A stretch of 64,000 bases of DNA from Streptomyces ficellus (lineage in GTDB: Bacteria > Actinomycetota > Actinomycetes > Streptomycetales > Streptomycetaceae): contig NZ_JAUEPL010000012.1 of assembly GCF_030406405.1 (NCBI RefSeq), forward strand, positions 1 through 64,000, in the 5' to 3' direction. The translations under genes and the position numbers were made by a program. Position 1 is the stretch's first letter. The number at the start of each line of letters is the position of its first letter. A model generated the notes under the pieces. That model saw only the letters and a list, made by a program, of their open reading frames with translations. It was not told the DNA's origin and did no database searches. Positions 52,530-61,305 of this stretch are shown here, in pieces.

Positions 52530-53042
52530 TCAGTGGCGCTTCGTGCGCTTCAGCAGCAGGCGCGGGAGCCCCGCCGGGGCGGGCCGGCGCGTGGTCGCCG
52601 TGGTCGGCAGCGGCGGCGCCGCGAGGGAGCCGTCCGGGTGGGCCGTCGTCGCGTCCCGCGGGGCCAGCCGCAGCACCCGGCACTCGCGCGCCCAGCGGTC
52701 CGTCATGGTCTCCGCGTCCGGGGCGTTCAGCCGCTTGCCCTTCAGCTCGGCCACCGCCGACTCCCACGCCTCCGAACCCGGCGCCACCTCGCTCACGGCG
52801 GCCGTCCAGGCCACCACGCGCCCGCCCTTGTCCTTGCTGCGCACGGTGACCTCCGCGGTGGAGCCGTCCACGAGCCCCGGCAGCGGCTGCTCGCCCGGCC
52901 CGTCGCCGACGACGTACGCCGCGCCGTCGTGCCACACGTGCCACAGCGCGCGGGCCGGGCCCTCGCCCCGTACCCAGATGAGGCCGGACTTCTTGGTGGC
53001 CTCCTCGACGAGGGCCTGGTCGAGCAGCGAGTCGCGAGTCAT
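52530..53042 (-). CDS. Conserved protein of unknown function
   Basis: A 170-residue protein: TRDSLLDQALVEEATKKSGL, LIWVRGEGPARALWHVWHDG, AAYVVGDGPGEQPLPGL. The beta-rich middle (WHVWHDGAAYVV) resembles flavin-reductase/PNPOx-like barrels, but I cannot assign a family. Basic Pro/Ala-rich tail. ATG at 53042, 23 bp behind corA on the same strand, so likely co-transcribed. Confidence 0.65.
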   Translation of the reverse strand: MTRDSLLDQALVEEATKKSGLIWVRGEGPARALWHVWHDGAAYVVGDGPGEQPLPGLVDGSTAEVTVRSKDKGGRVVAWTAAVSEVAPGSEAWESAVAELKGKRLNAPDAETMTDRWARECRVLRLAPRDATTAHPDGSLAAPPLPTTATTRRPAPAGLPRLLLKRTKRH

Positions 53043-53065
53043 GGCCAGCAGCTTAGCCAGTGGCG

Positions 53066-54190
53066 CTACAGCCAGCCGTTGCGCTTCAGCGTGCGGTGGA
53101 TCGCGAAACAGATCACCGAGATGCCCACGAGCACCAGCGGGTAGCCGAACTTCCACCGCAGCTCGGGCATGTAGTCGAAGTTCATGCCGTAGACGCCGCA
53201 CACCGCCGTCGGTACGGCGATGATCGCCGCCCACGACGTGATCTTGCGCATGTCCTCGTTCTGCGCGACCGTCGCCTGTGCCAGGTTGGCCTGGAGGATG
53301 GAGTTCAGCAGCTCGTCGAAGCCGATGACCTGCTCCTGGACCCGCGCGAGGTGGTCGGCGACGTCCCGGAAGTACTTCTGGATGTCGGGGTCCACCAGCC
53401 GCATGGGCCGCTCGCTCAGCAGCTGCATCGGCCGCAGCAGCGGCGACACGGCCCGCTTGAACTCCAGCACCTCACGCTTGAGCTGATAGATCCGCCCGGT
53501 GTCGGCGCCGCGCGTCGACCCCTTCGCGGGCGGCGAGAAGACATCGATCTCGATCTGGTCGATGTCGATCTCCACCGCGTCCGCGACCGCGATGTAGCCG
53601 TCCACCACATGGTCGGCGATGGCGTGCAGCACCGCCGAGGGTCCCTTCTCCAGCAGCTCGGGCTCGCCCTCCATCCGGTGCCGCAGGTTGCGCAGGGAGC
53701 CCTGCCCGCCGTGCCGCACGGTGATGACGAAGTCCCGGCCGGTGAAGCACATCACCTCACCGGTCTCGACGACCTCACTGGTCGCGGTGAGCTCGGCGTG
53801 CTCGACGTAGTGGATCGTCTTGAAGACGGTGAACAGCGTGTCGTCGTACCGCTCCAGCTTCGGCCGCTGGTGGGCGTGGACCGCGTCCTCCACGGCCAGC
53901 GGGTGGAGCCCGAACTCCGCGGCGATACCCGCGAATTCGGCCTCCGTGGGCTCGTGCAGCCCGATCCACGCGAAGCCGCCGCCCTCGCGCACCTGCCGCA
54001 TCGCCTCGCGCGGCGTGAGGCACGAGTCGTCCTTGAGGCGGCGGCCGTCGCGGTAGACGGCGCAGTCGACCACGGCGGTGGACGTCGAGGGGTCACGGGT
54101 CGCGTCGTAGGAGTTGTAGGGGGTGTACCGGGCGCTGCTCTTGCGCAGGGACGGACGGACCGCTGCGCGCAGGTCACGGATCATCGACAT
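53066..54190 (-). CDS. corA: Magnesium/cobalt transporter CorA
   Basis: A 374-residue CorA-family channel. A long N-terminal cytoplasmic funnel with basic residues, then two C-terminal helices; the pore signature YGMNF (GMN 335-337) is present and the C terminus ends with a basic KRNGW. The ATG at 54190 has AAGGAG six bases upstream, so an in-frame start 14 codons earlier is rejected. Pentameric Mg2+ influx channel. Lies a few genes from the MgtE-like/DUF1003 pair, as in mycobacteria (Rv1239c). Confidence 0.93.
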   Translation of the reverse strand: MSMIRDLRAAVRPSLRKSSARYTPYNSYDATRDPSTSTAVVDCAVYRDGRRLKDDSCLTPREAMRQVREGGGFAWIGLHEPTEAEFAGIAAEFGLHPLAVEDAVHAHQRPKLERYDDTLFTVFKTIHYVEHAELTATSEVVETGEVMCFTGRDFVITVRHGGQGSLRNLRHRMEGEPELLEKGPSAVLHAIADHVVDGYIAVADAVEIDIDQIEIDVFSPPAKGSTRGADTGRIYQLKREVLEFKRAVSPLLRPMQLLSERPMRLVDPDIQKYFRDVADHLARVQEQVIGFDELLNSILQANLAQATVAQNEDMRKITSWAAIIAVPTAVCGVYGMNFDYMPELRWKFGYPLVLVGISVICFAIHRTLKRNGWL

Positions 54191-54604
54191 GGCGGGCTCC
54201 TTCACGGAGAGGCCGTCGCGAGGGCGTGGCACTGCCCGGAATGAGGACGTGGCGTTGCTTACGTCCGCAAAGCGGGCGGCACCGCGGAGTCGCGGTGACG
54301 GCGTTCGCTACAGACAGGCAAAAACGATGTGCTCTTCCGTCGTACGCGTAGCCGTGAGCCCGGTGAGAGTGCCTCAGGTCACAGAGAAAGGCCGCGGGCG
54401 GAAGAGCGGTTAGTACTGCACGGTCGACTTCGATCCACCGCAGCCCCACCTCCTCCGGCCGGTCCCCCGTAGGGGATGACGTGTCGTCGGGACTGGAAAG
54501 CCACGCTTGGCGTGCTGCCCCGACCAGCAGACGGCCAAGACTATCAGCCGACTGACGGTCAATCCCTTACTTTGCCCCATCCATACGCGGCTTATGCTCA
54601 CCGC
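54191..54604. other. Divergent intergenic region corA / SUFU-domain gene
   Basis: 414 bases with no supported gene. It should contain the corA leader (minus) and a plus-strand promoter: TTGCCC 54572-54577 and TATGCT 54593-54598 (15-base spacer), which would start transcription at the ATG of the next gene. I looked for a recognisable Mg2+ riboswitch (M-box) and saw none. Confidence 0.4.
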
Positions 54605-55189
54605 ATGGGAGAAGTTCTAGCTCTGGTCGAGGCCCGGCTGCGTACGGCGCTCGGGGAACCGGACGCGCGCGCCGCGGTGACCTTCCTGGGCACGGATCGG
54701 ATCGAAGTGCTCCGCTTCACCGGGGGCGATCTCGTGAGATACGCCACTCTCGGGATGTCCGCCCAGCCGATGACCGACCCGACGGCCGCCCTGGCCGACC
54801 CCGTCAAGGGCCCGCGCGCGGAGCTGCTCCTGACCGTACGGGCGGCAGCCGCCGACACGGACAAGGTGCTGCGGCCGCTCGCGGTGCTGGCCGCCTCGCC
54901 GCAGGTCGAGGGCGTGGTCGTGGCCCCGGGCGCCTCGCTGGACCTGGGCGAACCCCTGTGGCCGGGGGCGCCGTTCAGCTCCGTACTGGTCGCGGAGTCC
55001 GGTGGACTGGTCGAGGACCTGGAGCTGGACGAGCCGATGGACCCGGTGCGGTTCCTGCCGTTGCTGCCGATGACGCCCAACGAGGCGGCGTGGAAGCGGG
55101 TGCACGGTGCGCAGGCGCTTCAGGAGCGCTGGCTGGCGGCCGGTACGGACCTTCGCGACCCGCTGCGCCGTTCGGTAACTCTCGACTGA
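54605..55189 (+). CDS. Suppressor-of-fused (SUFU) domain protein
   Basis: A 194-residue SUFU-domain protein (family known from eukaryotic Hedgehog signalling and bacterial immunity/toxin contexts). Conserved stretches include DLVRYATLGMSAQPM, VVVAPGASLDLGEPLWPG, FSSVLVAE and FLPLLPMTPNEAAWKRV. No signal peptide. The ATG at 54605 has no ribosome site but lies seven bases after a TATGCT box, so it may be leaderless. Six bases separate it from the convergent MFS gene. Role in bacteria unknown. Confidence 0.85.
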   Translation: MGEVLALVEARLRTALGEPDARAAVTFLGTDRIEVLRFTGGDLVRYATLGMSAQPMTDPTAALADPVKGPRAELLLTVRAAAADTDKVLRPLAVLAASPQVEGVVVAPGASLDLGEPLWPGAPFSSVLVAESGGLVEDLELDEPMDPVRFLPLLPMTPNEAAWKRVHGAQALQERWLAAGTDLRDPLRRSVTLD

Positions 55190-55195
55190 CCGGGG

Positions 55196-56419
55196 TCAGT
55201 TGGCGGCGAGGGCCGCTGCCTGCCGCACCGGCAGGTGCTCCTCGGCCTCGCGGGTGAGCGCCCGCCGCCGCACCCACACGATGCCGGCGCCCGCCGCCGC
55301 CGCGAGACCGGCCACGACGAACGGCATGCGGACGTCGCTCCACTCCTCGATCTTCGGCGCGAGGTACGGCGCGGCGGCCGCCGCGAACCAGCGCACGAAG
55401 TTGTAGCCGGCGCTGGCCACCGGGCGTGGCGCGTCGGAGACACCGAGGGCGAGCTCCGTGAAGACGGTGTTGTTCACGCCGATGAAGGCCCCGGACAGGA
55501 TCGTGCAGACGATCGCGGTGGTGTGACTTCCGTACCCGAGGACGACGACATCGGCGGCGAGCGCGACCAGCGAGGCGCCCAGCACCCGCAGCGACCCGAA
55601 CCGCTCCTGGAGCCGTGGCGCGATGAGTACGGAGAAGACCGCGAGCAGCACGCCCCAGGCGAAGAACACGGCACCGGACTTGTAGGGCGTCATGTTCAGC
55701 ACGAACGGGGTGAAGGCCAGGACCGTGAAGAACGCGTAGTTGTAGCAGAACGCGGACGCGGCGGCGGAGGCCAGGCCCCCGTGGCCGAGCGCCTTGAGCG
55801 GGTCGAGCAGCGAGGTCTTGCGGGTGGGCCGCGGCTGCTCCTTCAGGAACGCCGCGATGCACAGGAAGCCGATCGCCATGAGCGCGGCGGTACCGAAGAA
55901 GGGGTAGCGCCAGCTCGCGTCGCCCAGCACCGCTCCGAGCAGTGGCCCGCAGGCCATGCCGAGGCCGAGCGCCGACTCGTACAGCAGGATCGCCGCCGCG
56001 CTGCCCCCGGCCGCCGCGCCGACGATCACGGCCAGGGAGGTGGAGACGAACAGCGCGTTGCCCAGCCCCCAGCCGGCCCGGAACCCGACCAGCTCGCCGA
56101 CCGAGCCGGAGGTGCCGGAGAGGGCGGCGAACACGATCACCAGCGCGAGCCCGGCGAGGAGCGTCCTGCGGCCCCCGATACGGCTGGAGACGAAGCCGGT
56201 GATCAGCATCGCCACGGCGGTGATCAGGAAGTAGGAGGTGAACAGCAGCGACACCTGGCTGGGTGTGGCGCGCAGCCCCTGGGCGATGGACGGCAGGATC
56301 GGGTCGACCAGGCCGATGCCCATGAAGGCGACGACGGACGCGCCGGCGGTCGCCCAGACGGCCCGGGGCTGCCGCAGGATGCTGCCGGAACCTTCGTCCA
56401 GCGGGTCCTTCCCGTGCAT
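55196..56419 (-). CDS. MFS transporter (drug/metabolite efflux type)
   Basis: A 407-residue major facilitator with 12 predicted helices. Motif A between helices 2 and 3 is GFVSSRIGGRRTLL, and the motif C-like GLGMACGPLLGAVLG in helix 5 is typical of proton-driven exporters (DHA1). ATG at 56419 with GAAGGAG upstream. An A/T-rich promoter lies at 56454-56482. Substrate unknown; no adjacent regulator gene. Confidence 0.88.
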   Translation of the reverse strand: MHGKDPLDEGSGSILRQPRAVWATAGASVVAFMGIGLVDPILPSIAQGLRATPSQVSLLFTSYFLITAVAMLITGFVSSRIGGRRTLLAGLALVIVFAALSGTSGSVGELVGFRAGWGLGNALFVSTSLAVIVGAAAGGSAAAILLYESALGLGMACGPLLGAVLGDASWRYPFFGTAALMAIGFLCIAAFLKEQPRPTRKTSLLDPLKALGHGGLASAAASAFCYNYAFFTVLAFTPFVLNMTPYKSGAVFFAWGVLLAVFSVLIAPRLQERFGSLRVLGASLVALAADVVVLGYGSHTTAIVCTILSGAFIGVNNTVFTELALGVSDAPRPVASAGYNFVRWFAAAAAPYLAPKIEEWSDVRMPFVVAGLAAAAGAGIVWVRRRALTREAEEHLPVRQAAALAAN

Positions 56420-56453
56420 GCGTGCTCCTTCGGTTTCGACGGCAGATGGTTGC

Positions 56454-56482
56454 TATATACACATAATAAGTTAGCGTGTCTA
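56454..56482 (-). promoter_or_regulatory. Promoter of the MFS gene, TAGACA-N17-TATATA
   Basis: On the minus strand TAGACA (complement of 56477-56482) and TATATA (complement of 56454-56459), spacer 17, leader about 28 bases. The block is strikingly A/T-rich for this genome and includes an imperfect ACAC...GTGT symmetry that could be an operator. Confidence 0.6.
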
Positions 56483-56572
56483 ATGGGTGCAGGCAGCAGC
56501 TTGTTCTGCGCGGACCGATCGGCGCACCGGAAGGGTGATCGTCCTTGACGGGGCGACGGCCGGGGAGGACCG

Positions 56573-57220
56573 TTGAACCCTATGAGGGGCGAACCCAGTT
56601 GCCCGAAGTGCGGAGGCCGGGTCAGGGCGCCCGGTCTCTTTTCCGACTCCTGGCAGTGCGATGTGCACGGCGCCGTGTACCCGCTGCAGCCCGTGATCCC
56701 GCCCAGCGTCGAAGCCCTCGACGTCGTCACGCACCGCTCGCAGGTCCCCGTGTGGATGCCCTGGCCGCTGCCGGTGGGCTGGCTCTTCACCGGTGTCGCG
56801 TACGCCGGTGACGACCGCAGCGGCGGCAGAGCCACCGCCGTCGCCTGCTCCGGCCCGGGACCCGTCGGCGGCATGGGGGAGCTGCTGCTGGTCGCGGAGG
56901 AACTGGGCGTCGGGCTGGGCGCGCGGTACGCGGGGATCGAGGGCCCGGACCCGGGGCCGCACATGTGCGTCGGCACCCGCCCGCAGAGCAAGGTCCTCGC
57001 CTCCGGCCGCCCCACCCCGCTGTGGCACGTCAGCGACGCCCCCGAGGACCGCGCGGTCTTCGCGGGGGAGGCGTGCGGGCTGTGGCTGTGGGCCATCGTC
57101 TGGCCGGAGAAGTCGGGGCTGCTGATGTACGACGAACTGGTCCTGACCGACCTGCGCGAAGCGGGCTCGGAAGTGGAACTGCTGCCCTGCGGAGCGCTGT
57201 CGCCCAGACTGCTCACCTGA
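56573..57220 (+). CDS. DUF6758-like protein with zinc ribbon
   Basis: A 215-residue protein with an N-terminal zinc-ribbon CPKCGG and a second C/H pair (CDVHG), then a domain containing VPVWMPWPLPVGWLFTGVAY, GGMGELLLVAEELGVGLGAR and GLWLWAIVWPEKSG. TTG at 56573 with GGAGGA upstream is the start. Resembles DUF6758, found in Streptomyces next to the PHP gene. Function unknown; perhaps nucleic-acid- or protein-binding through the ribbon. Confidence 0.78.
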   Translation: MNPMRGEPSCPKCGGRVRAPGLFSDSWQCDVHGAVYPLQPVIPPSVEALDVVTHRSQVPVWMPWPLPVGWLFTGVAYAGDDRSGGRATAVACSGPGPVGGMGELLLVAEELGVGLGARYAGIEGPDPGPHMCVGTRPQSKVLASGRPTPLWHVSDAPEDRAVFAGEACGLWLWAIVWPEKSGLLMYDELVLTDLREAGSEVELLPCGALSPRLLT

Positions 57221-57340
57221 CGGACCGGGGGCCGCCTCGGTGGCGGGGCTCGGCGGGCCGGGCTGGGGCGTCGGGTGGGGCCCGGGGGCCGTTATCCTTG
57301 AGCGTCCCCTGTCCGTTCCCGAGCCTCGGAGTCACGCGTC

Positions 57341-58204
57341 GTGCGCATCGACCTGCACACCCACTCCACGGCTTCCGACGGTACGGACACCCCGGCCGAG
57401 CTGGTGCTCGGCGCCGCCGCGGCCGGTCTCGACGTCGTGGCGCTGACCGACCACGACACCACGCGCGGCCACGCCGAGGCGATCGCCGCACTGCCCGAGG
57501 GCCTGACGCTCGTCACGGGCGCCGAGCTGTCGTGCCGGATCGACGGCGTCGGCCTGCACATGCTCGCCTACCTCTTCGACCCGGACGAGCCCGAGCTGGC
57601 GCGCGAACGCGAGCTCGTGCGCGACGACCGCGTGCCGCGCGCCCGCGCCATGGTGGGCAAGCTCCAGGAACTGGGCGTGCCCGTCACCTGGGAGCGGGTC
57701 GCCGCCATCGCCGGGGACGGCTCCGTGGGCCGCCCGCACATCGCCGAGGCGCTCGTCGAGCTCGGCGCCGTCCGCAGCGTCTCCGACGCCTTCACGCCGC
57801 AGTGGCTCGCCGACGGCGGCCGGGCGTACGTCGAGAAGCACGAGCTCGACCCGTTCACCGCGATCCGTCTCGTCAAGGCCGCCGGTGGCGTCACCGTCTT
57901 CGCGCACCCGGGCGCCGTCAAGCGCGGCCGCACGGTGCCCGAGGCGGTCATCGCCGAACTCGCCGCGTACGGCCTGGACGGCATAGAGGTCGACCACATG
58001 GACCACGACGGGCCGACGCGCGACCGGCTGCGCGGACTCGCCGCCGATGTCGGCCTGTTGACCACCGGCTCCAGCGACTACCACGGCACCCGTAAGACCT
58101 GCCGGCTCGGCGACTACACCACCGACCCGGAGATCTACGGCGAGATCACCCGGCGTGCGACCGGGGCGTTCCCGGTGCCGGGCACGGGCGGACGCCGACC
58201 GTAA
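57341..58204 (+). CDS. PHP-domain phosphoesterase
   Basis: A 287-residue metal-dependent phosphoesterase of the TrpH/YciV class (RNase AM and nucleoside 3',5'-bisphosphatase are characterised members). Metal motifs: DLHTHSTASDG, ALTDHDTTRG, GAELSC, VFAHPGAVKR, DHMDHDG and GSSDYHG. Length is normal. GTG at 57341; the ribosome site is weak. Followed by marC 130 bp downstream. Confidence 0.9.
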   Translation: MRIDLHTHSTASDGTDTPAELVLGAAAAGLDVVALTDHDTTRGHAEAIAALPEGLTLVTGAELSCRIDGVGLHMLAYLFDPDEPELARERELVRDDRVPRARAMVGKLQELGVPVTWERVAAIAGDGSVGRPHIAEALVELGAVRSVSDAFTPQWLADGGRAYVEKHELDPFTAIRLVKAAGGVTVFAHPGAVKRGRTVPEAVIAELAAYGLDGIEVDHMDHDGPTRDRLRGLAADVGLLTTGSSDYHGTRKTCRLGDYTTDPEIYGEITRRATGAFPVPGTGGRRP

Positions 58205-58334
58205 AGGTTCTTTTCGCCGCGCATCCGTCAGTGACGGCACCGGTGAAACACCGGGACGCCCGGCATCCGACGGGCGTCGTTCCGTCCGTGACGACACCCC
58301 TTTCCCGTACCACCCTCTCCCGCAAGGCCCCACT

Positions 58335-58940
58335 GTGTTCGACGCTGCCGTCTTCGGCTCCCTCTTCCTCACCCTCTTCGTCATCATGGATCCCCCGGGG
58401 ATCACCCCGATCTTCCTCGCGCTGACCTCCGGTCGGCCCGCCAAGACGCAGCGCCGGATGGCCTGGCAGGCGGTCGCGGTCGCCTTCGGCGTGATCACCG
58501 TCTTCGGCATCCTGGGTCAGCAGATCCTCGGGTACCTGCATGTCTCCGTCCCGGCGCTGATGATCGCGGGCGGCCTGCTCCTGCTGCTCATCGCGCTCGA
58601 CCTGCTGACCGGCAAGACCGACGAGCCCAAGCAGACGAAGGACGTCAACGTCGCCCTCGTACCGCTCGGCATGCCGCTGCTGGCCGGGCCCGGCGCCATC
58701 GTGTCGGTGATCCTCGCCGTGCAGCACGCGGACGGCGCGGCTCAGCAGGTCTCCGTGTGGGCGGCGATCGCGGCCATGCACGTGGTGCTGTGGCTGACCA
58801 TGCGCTACTCGCTGCTGATCATCCGGGTCATCAAGGACGGCGGTGTGGTGCTGGTGACCAGGCTCGCCGGGATGATGCTGTCGGCGATCGCGGTGCAGCA
58901 GATCATCAACGGTGTGACCCAGGTCATCCAGGGTTCCTGA
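58335..58940 (+). CDS. MarC family integral membrane protein
   Basis: A 201-residue protein with six helices: DPPGITPIFLALT in the first loop, TDEPKQTKDVNVALVPLGMP, LLAGPGAIVSVILAV and GMMLSAIAVQQIINGV are hallmark MarC motifs. GTG at 58335 (MFDAAVFGSLFLTLFVIMDP) is chosen; the longer frame upstream is non-coding. Despite the name (multiple antibiotic resistance locus), no transport function is proven for the family. Terminator follows. Confidence 0.9.
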   Translation: MFDAAVFGSLFLTLFVIMDPPGITPIFLALTSGRPAKTQRRMAWQAVAVAFGVITVFGILGQQILGYLHVSVPALMIAGGLLLLLIALDLLTGKTDEPKQTKDVNVALVPLGMPLLAGPGAIVSVILAVQHADGAAQQVSVWAAIAAMHVVLWLTMRYSLLIIRVIKDGGVVLVTRLAGMMLSAIAVQQIINGVTQVIQGS

Positions 58941-58960
58941 CACTTCACTGACACAACACT

Positions 58961-59015
58961 GCGCCCCCGTACGGATTCCGGCTCCTTCAAGCGGCCGGAG
59001 TCCGCGCGGGGGCGC
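58961..59015. terminator. Bidirectional terminator after marC
   Basis: Long interrupted stem: GCGCCCCCG pairs with CGGGGGCGC (58961-58969 with 59007-59015) and an inner CGGATTCCGGC/GCCGGAGTCCG stem, between convergent genes. Confidence 0.7.
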
Positions 59016-59035
59016 GGTGGCAGAGCGTCGACGTG

Positions 59036-59188
59036 TTACGAGGCCGAGGTCGCGGCCGGGCGGATCCAGAGGCGCTGGCCGATCGAGGCGGCCTGCTGCA
59101 CGATCCGGTTGACGGAGGCGGCGTCCACGACGGTGGTGTCCACGGGCGTGCCGTCGACGTCGTCGAGTCGCAGAATTTCGAAGCGCAT
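59036..59188 (-). CDS. Small conserved protein (50 residues), unknown function
   Basis: A 50-residue protein, MRFEILRLDDVDGTPVDTT..., with VDAASVNRIVQQAASIGQRL and a Trp-Ile-Arg-Pro tail. ATG at 59188 with GGGAGAAG about five bases upstream supports translation. Compact acidic/hydrophobic pattern, no helix predicted to cross the membrane. Streptomyces-conserved by appearance; no function assigned. Confidence 0.65.
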   Translation of the reverse strand: MRFEILRLDDVDGTPVDTTVVDAASVNRIVQQAASIGQRLWIRPAATSAS

Positions 59189-59382
59189 GGGCTTCTCCCT
59201 TCGTCCTGAGTTGATCCTCCTGGAGGAGAACGGGGTGCGAGGAACCATGTCCCTTACGTGTGCCAACGGCATGTAGCCAGCAAACATTCCCTACGCTAAA
59301 GAAAATTTTCGAGTGTCTAACTACTGGTCGGGCAGGGAGCGTGTTGGCGGCCGTGGCAGCGCGGGCGGACAATGAGCCCCGT

Positions 59383-60315
59383 ATGAACGACGACCCAGAC
59401 ACCCCCCGCCAGCCCGCCGGCGCCGACCGGATCACCGAACTCGGCGCCCGCGTGGAGCGCACCAATGAGCTCCTGCAGCGCATGCTGGCCGAGGTCGCCA
59501 AGACGCCCTCCACGCATGCCATCTTCGTCGACGCCGGTTACGTCTATGCTGCGGCCGGGTTGCTTGTAGCGGGCACCGAGGACCGGCGCGCCTTCGACCT
59601 GGACGCGGAAGGGCTCATCGAGGCCTTCATCGACAAGGCCCGCACGATCTTCGCGGACAGCCGCCTGCTGCGCGTCTACTGGTACGACGGCGCCCGGCGC
59701 CGTATCCACACGCCCGAGCAGCAGGCGATCGCCGAACTGCCCGACGTCAAGGTCAGGCTCGGCAACCTCAACGCCAACAACCAGCAGAAGGGCGTCGACT
59801 CCCTCATCCGCTCCGACCTGGAGTCGCTGGCCCGCCACCGCGCCATCAGCGACGCGGCGCTGGTCGGCGGCGATGAGGACCTGGTCTCGGCGGTCGAGGC
59901 CGCCCAGGGGTACGGGGCCCGCGTCCACCTGTGGGGCATCGAGGCGGCGGACGGCCGCAACCAGGCCGAGCCCCTGCTCTGGGAGGTCGACAGCCAGCGC
60001 ACCTTCGACCTCGACTTCTGCCGCCCCTACGTCACCCGGCGCCCGGTGACGACGTACGAGAACGAGGGCGAGCCGCCGCCGTCACGCGACGAGGTGCGCT
60101 TCATCGGCGCCCGGATCGCCGAGACCTGGCTGGCGGAGCGGGGGCCCGGCGCGATGGCCGAGCTGCTGCCCGGCCACCCCTACCTGCCCGGTCCGGTGGA
60201 CCAGGATCTGCTGATGGAGGCGGAACGGCAGCTCAGCCGCTCGCTGCGCGGGTACGCCGTGCTGCGGCGGGCGCTGCGGGACGGCTTCTGGCAGCACCTT
60301 CAGTCGCGGTTCTGA
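59383..60315 (+). CDS. NYN-domain (PIN-like) putative ribonuclease
   Basis: A 310-residue protein. A short N-terminal coiled coil (ITELGARVERTNELLQRML) precedes an NYN/DUF88 nuclease domain (about 45-185) with acidic residues expected for metal binding: FVDAGYVY and ALVGGDEDLVSAVE; the C-terminal third is a helical tail (about 200-310, AERQLSRSLRGYAVLRRAL). ATG at 59383 is used; GTG 59341 is an alternative. Its last 16 bases overlap the convergent hydrolase gene. Probable RNA-processing enzyme; target unknown. Confidence 0.83.
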   Translation: MNDDPDTPRQPAGADRITELGARVERTNELLQRMLAEVAKTPSTHAIFVDAGYVYAAAGLLVAGTEDRRAFDLDAEGLIEAFIDKARTIFADSRLLRVYWYDGARRRIHTPEQQAIAELPDVKVRLGNLNANNQQKGVDSLIRSDLESLARHRAISDAALVGGDEDLVSAVEAAQGYGARVHLWGIEAADGRNQAEPLLWEVDSQRTFDLDFCRPYVTRRPVTTYENEGEPPPSRDEVRFIGARIAETWLAERGPGAMAELLPGHPYLPGPVDQDLLMEAERQLSRSLRGYAVLRRALRDGFWQHLQSRF

Positions 60316-61181
60316 GCGCTGTCGCCACGGTCCCAGAACGCGGCGACGGCCCTCGCGGTCTCGACCGGCCGGTCGGTGTTCGGCGAGTGCTCGGCCCCGT
60401 CCACGCGCGTGCGGTGCGCGCCCAGCCGCTGCGCCATGGCGTCGATCAGCGGTACGGGCCAGGTGTCGTCACGTACGCCGGAGATCACGTGCACGGGTAG
60501 CGGCGGGCGGACGGCGGCGAGCTCATCGGTCCGGTCCGGTTCGACGGTCAGCCCGCGGCCGGTGGCCAGCAGCTGGGCCGGGTTGTGGAGCAGCCAGCGG
60601 CGGCGCAGGTCCGCCCGGTTGCTGCCCGCCTCGTCGGCGTCCTCGGGCGGGTCGAGTGCGCGCATGGCCTCCCAGACCTGACCCATGCTCATCACCGCCA
60701 GCGCGTCGCTCAGCAGCTTGATCTTCTCCTGCTGGGCCGGGGAGACCTGGGCGGGCCCGGACGACATCAACGTGAGCGTGGCGAAGGGCGACCGGTCCAG
60801 CATCACGGCGGCGCGGGCGATCTGGCCGCCCAGGGAATGCCCGAGGAGGTGGACCGGCCCGCTGTCGAGGGCCGCCGCCTGCGCCAGCACATCGCGCGCC
60901 AACTCCTCCTGCGCGTAGGCGCGTTGGTCGGCGGGGCCCTCGGTCTCGTACTGGCCGCGACCGTCGACGGCGACGGCTCGGTAGCCGGCGTCGGCGAGCG
61001 GGCGCAGCATCGCGATGAAGTCCTCCTTGGACCCCGTGTACCCGGGCAGGAGGAGCGCCGTCGCCTTCGGTGGCGTGCCGTCGGCAGGTGCCGCGTCCAG
61101 CACGGCGAACTCGCCGCGCGAGGTCCGCAGGCGATGGGCGCGGGTACAGGGCGGAGGCGTGAAGGTGGGCGGCCTGCTCAT
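60300..61181 (-). CDS. Alpha/beta hydrolase
   Basis: A 293-residue alpha/beta-hydrolase fold protein. Oxyanion region LLLPGYTGSKEDF, nucleophile elbow GHSLGGQ, an acid in ISGVRDDTWP and the catalytic-type histidine in GAEHSPNTD. No signal peptide. ATG at 61181. Antisense overlap of 16 bp with the NYN gene at the 3' end. Substrate cannot be inferred. Confidence 0.88.
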   Translation of the reverse strand: MSRPPTFTPPPCTRAHRLRTSRGEFAVLDAAPADGTPPKATALLLPGYTGSKEDFIAMLRPLADAGYRAVAVDGRGQYETEGPADQRAYAQEELARDVLAQAAALDSGPVHLLGHSLGGQIARAAVMLDRSPFATLTLMSSGPAQVSPAQQEKIKLLSDALAVMSMGQVWEAMRALDPPEDADEAGSNRADLRRRWLLHNPAQLLATGRGLTVEPDRTDELAAVRPPLPVHVISGVRDDTWPVPLIDAMAQRLGAHRTRVDGAEHSPNTDRPVETARAVAAFWDRGDSAQNRD

Positions 61182-61305
61182 GCCACGAGGCTAACGGTGC
61201 CGGACCGTTCGGGCCGTGTGGGGGCGCGCCCGGTGGGCCGGGTGTGGATACGGGGACGGCCCCGCTCCGGGAAGGAGCGGGGCCGTCGGTGGCGTGCCGG
61301 GCGGG

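Noticed and set aside
54191..54604. Mg2+ riboswitch (M-box) upstream of corA
   Set aside because: I could not find the conserved core or a plausible three-helix layout; only ordinary leader sequence is seen.
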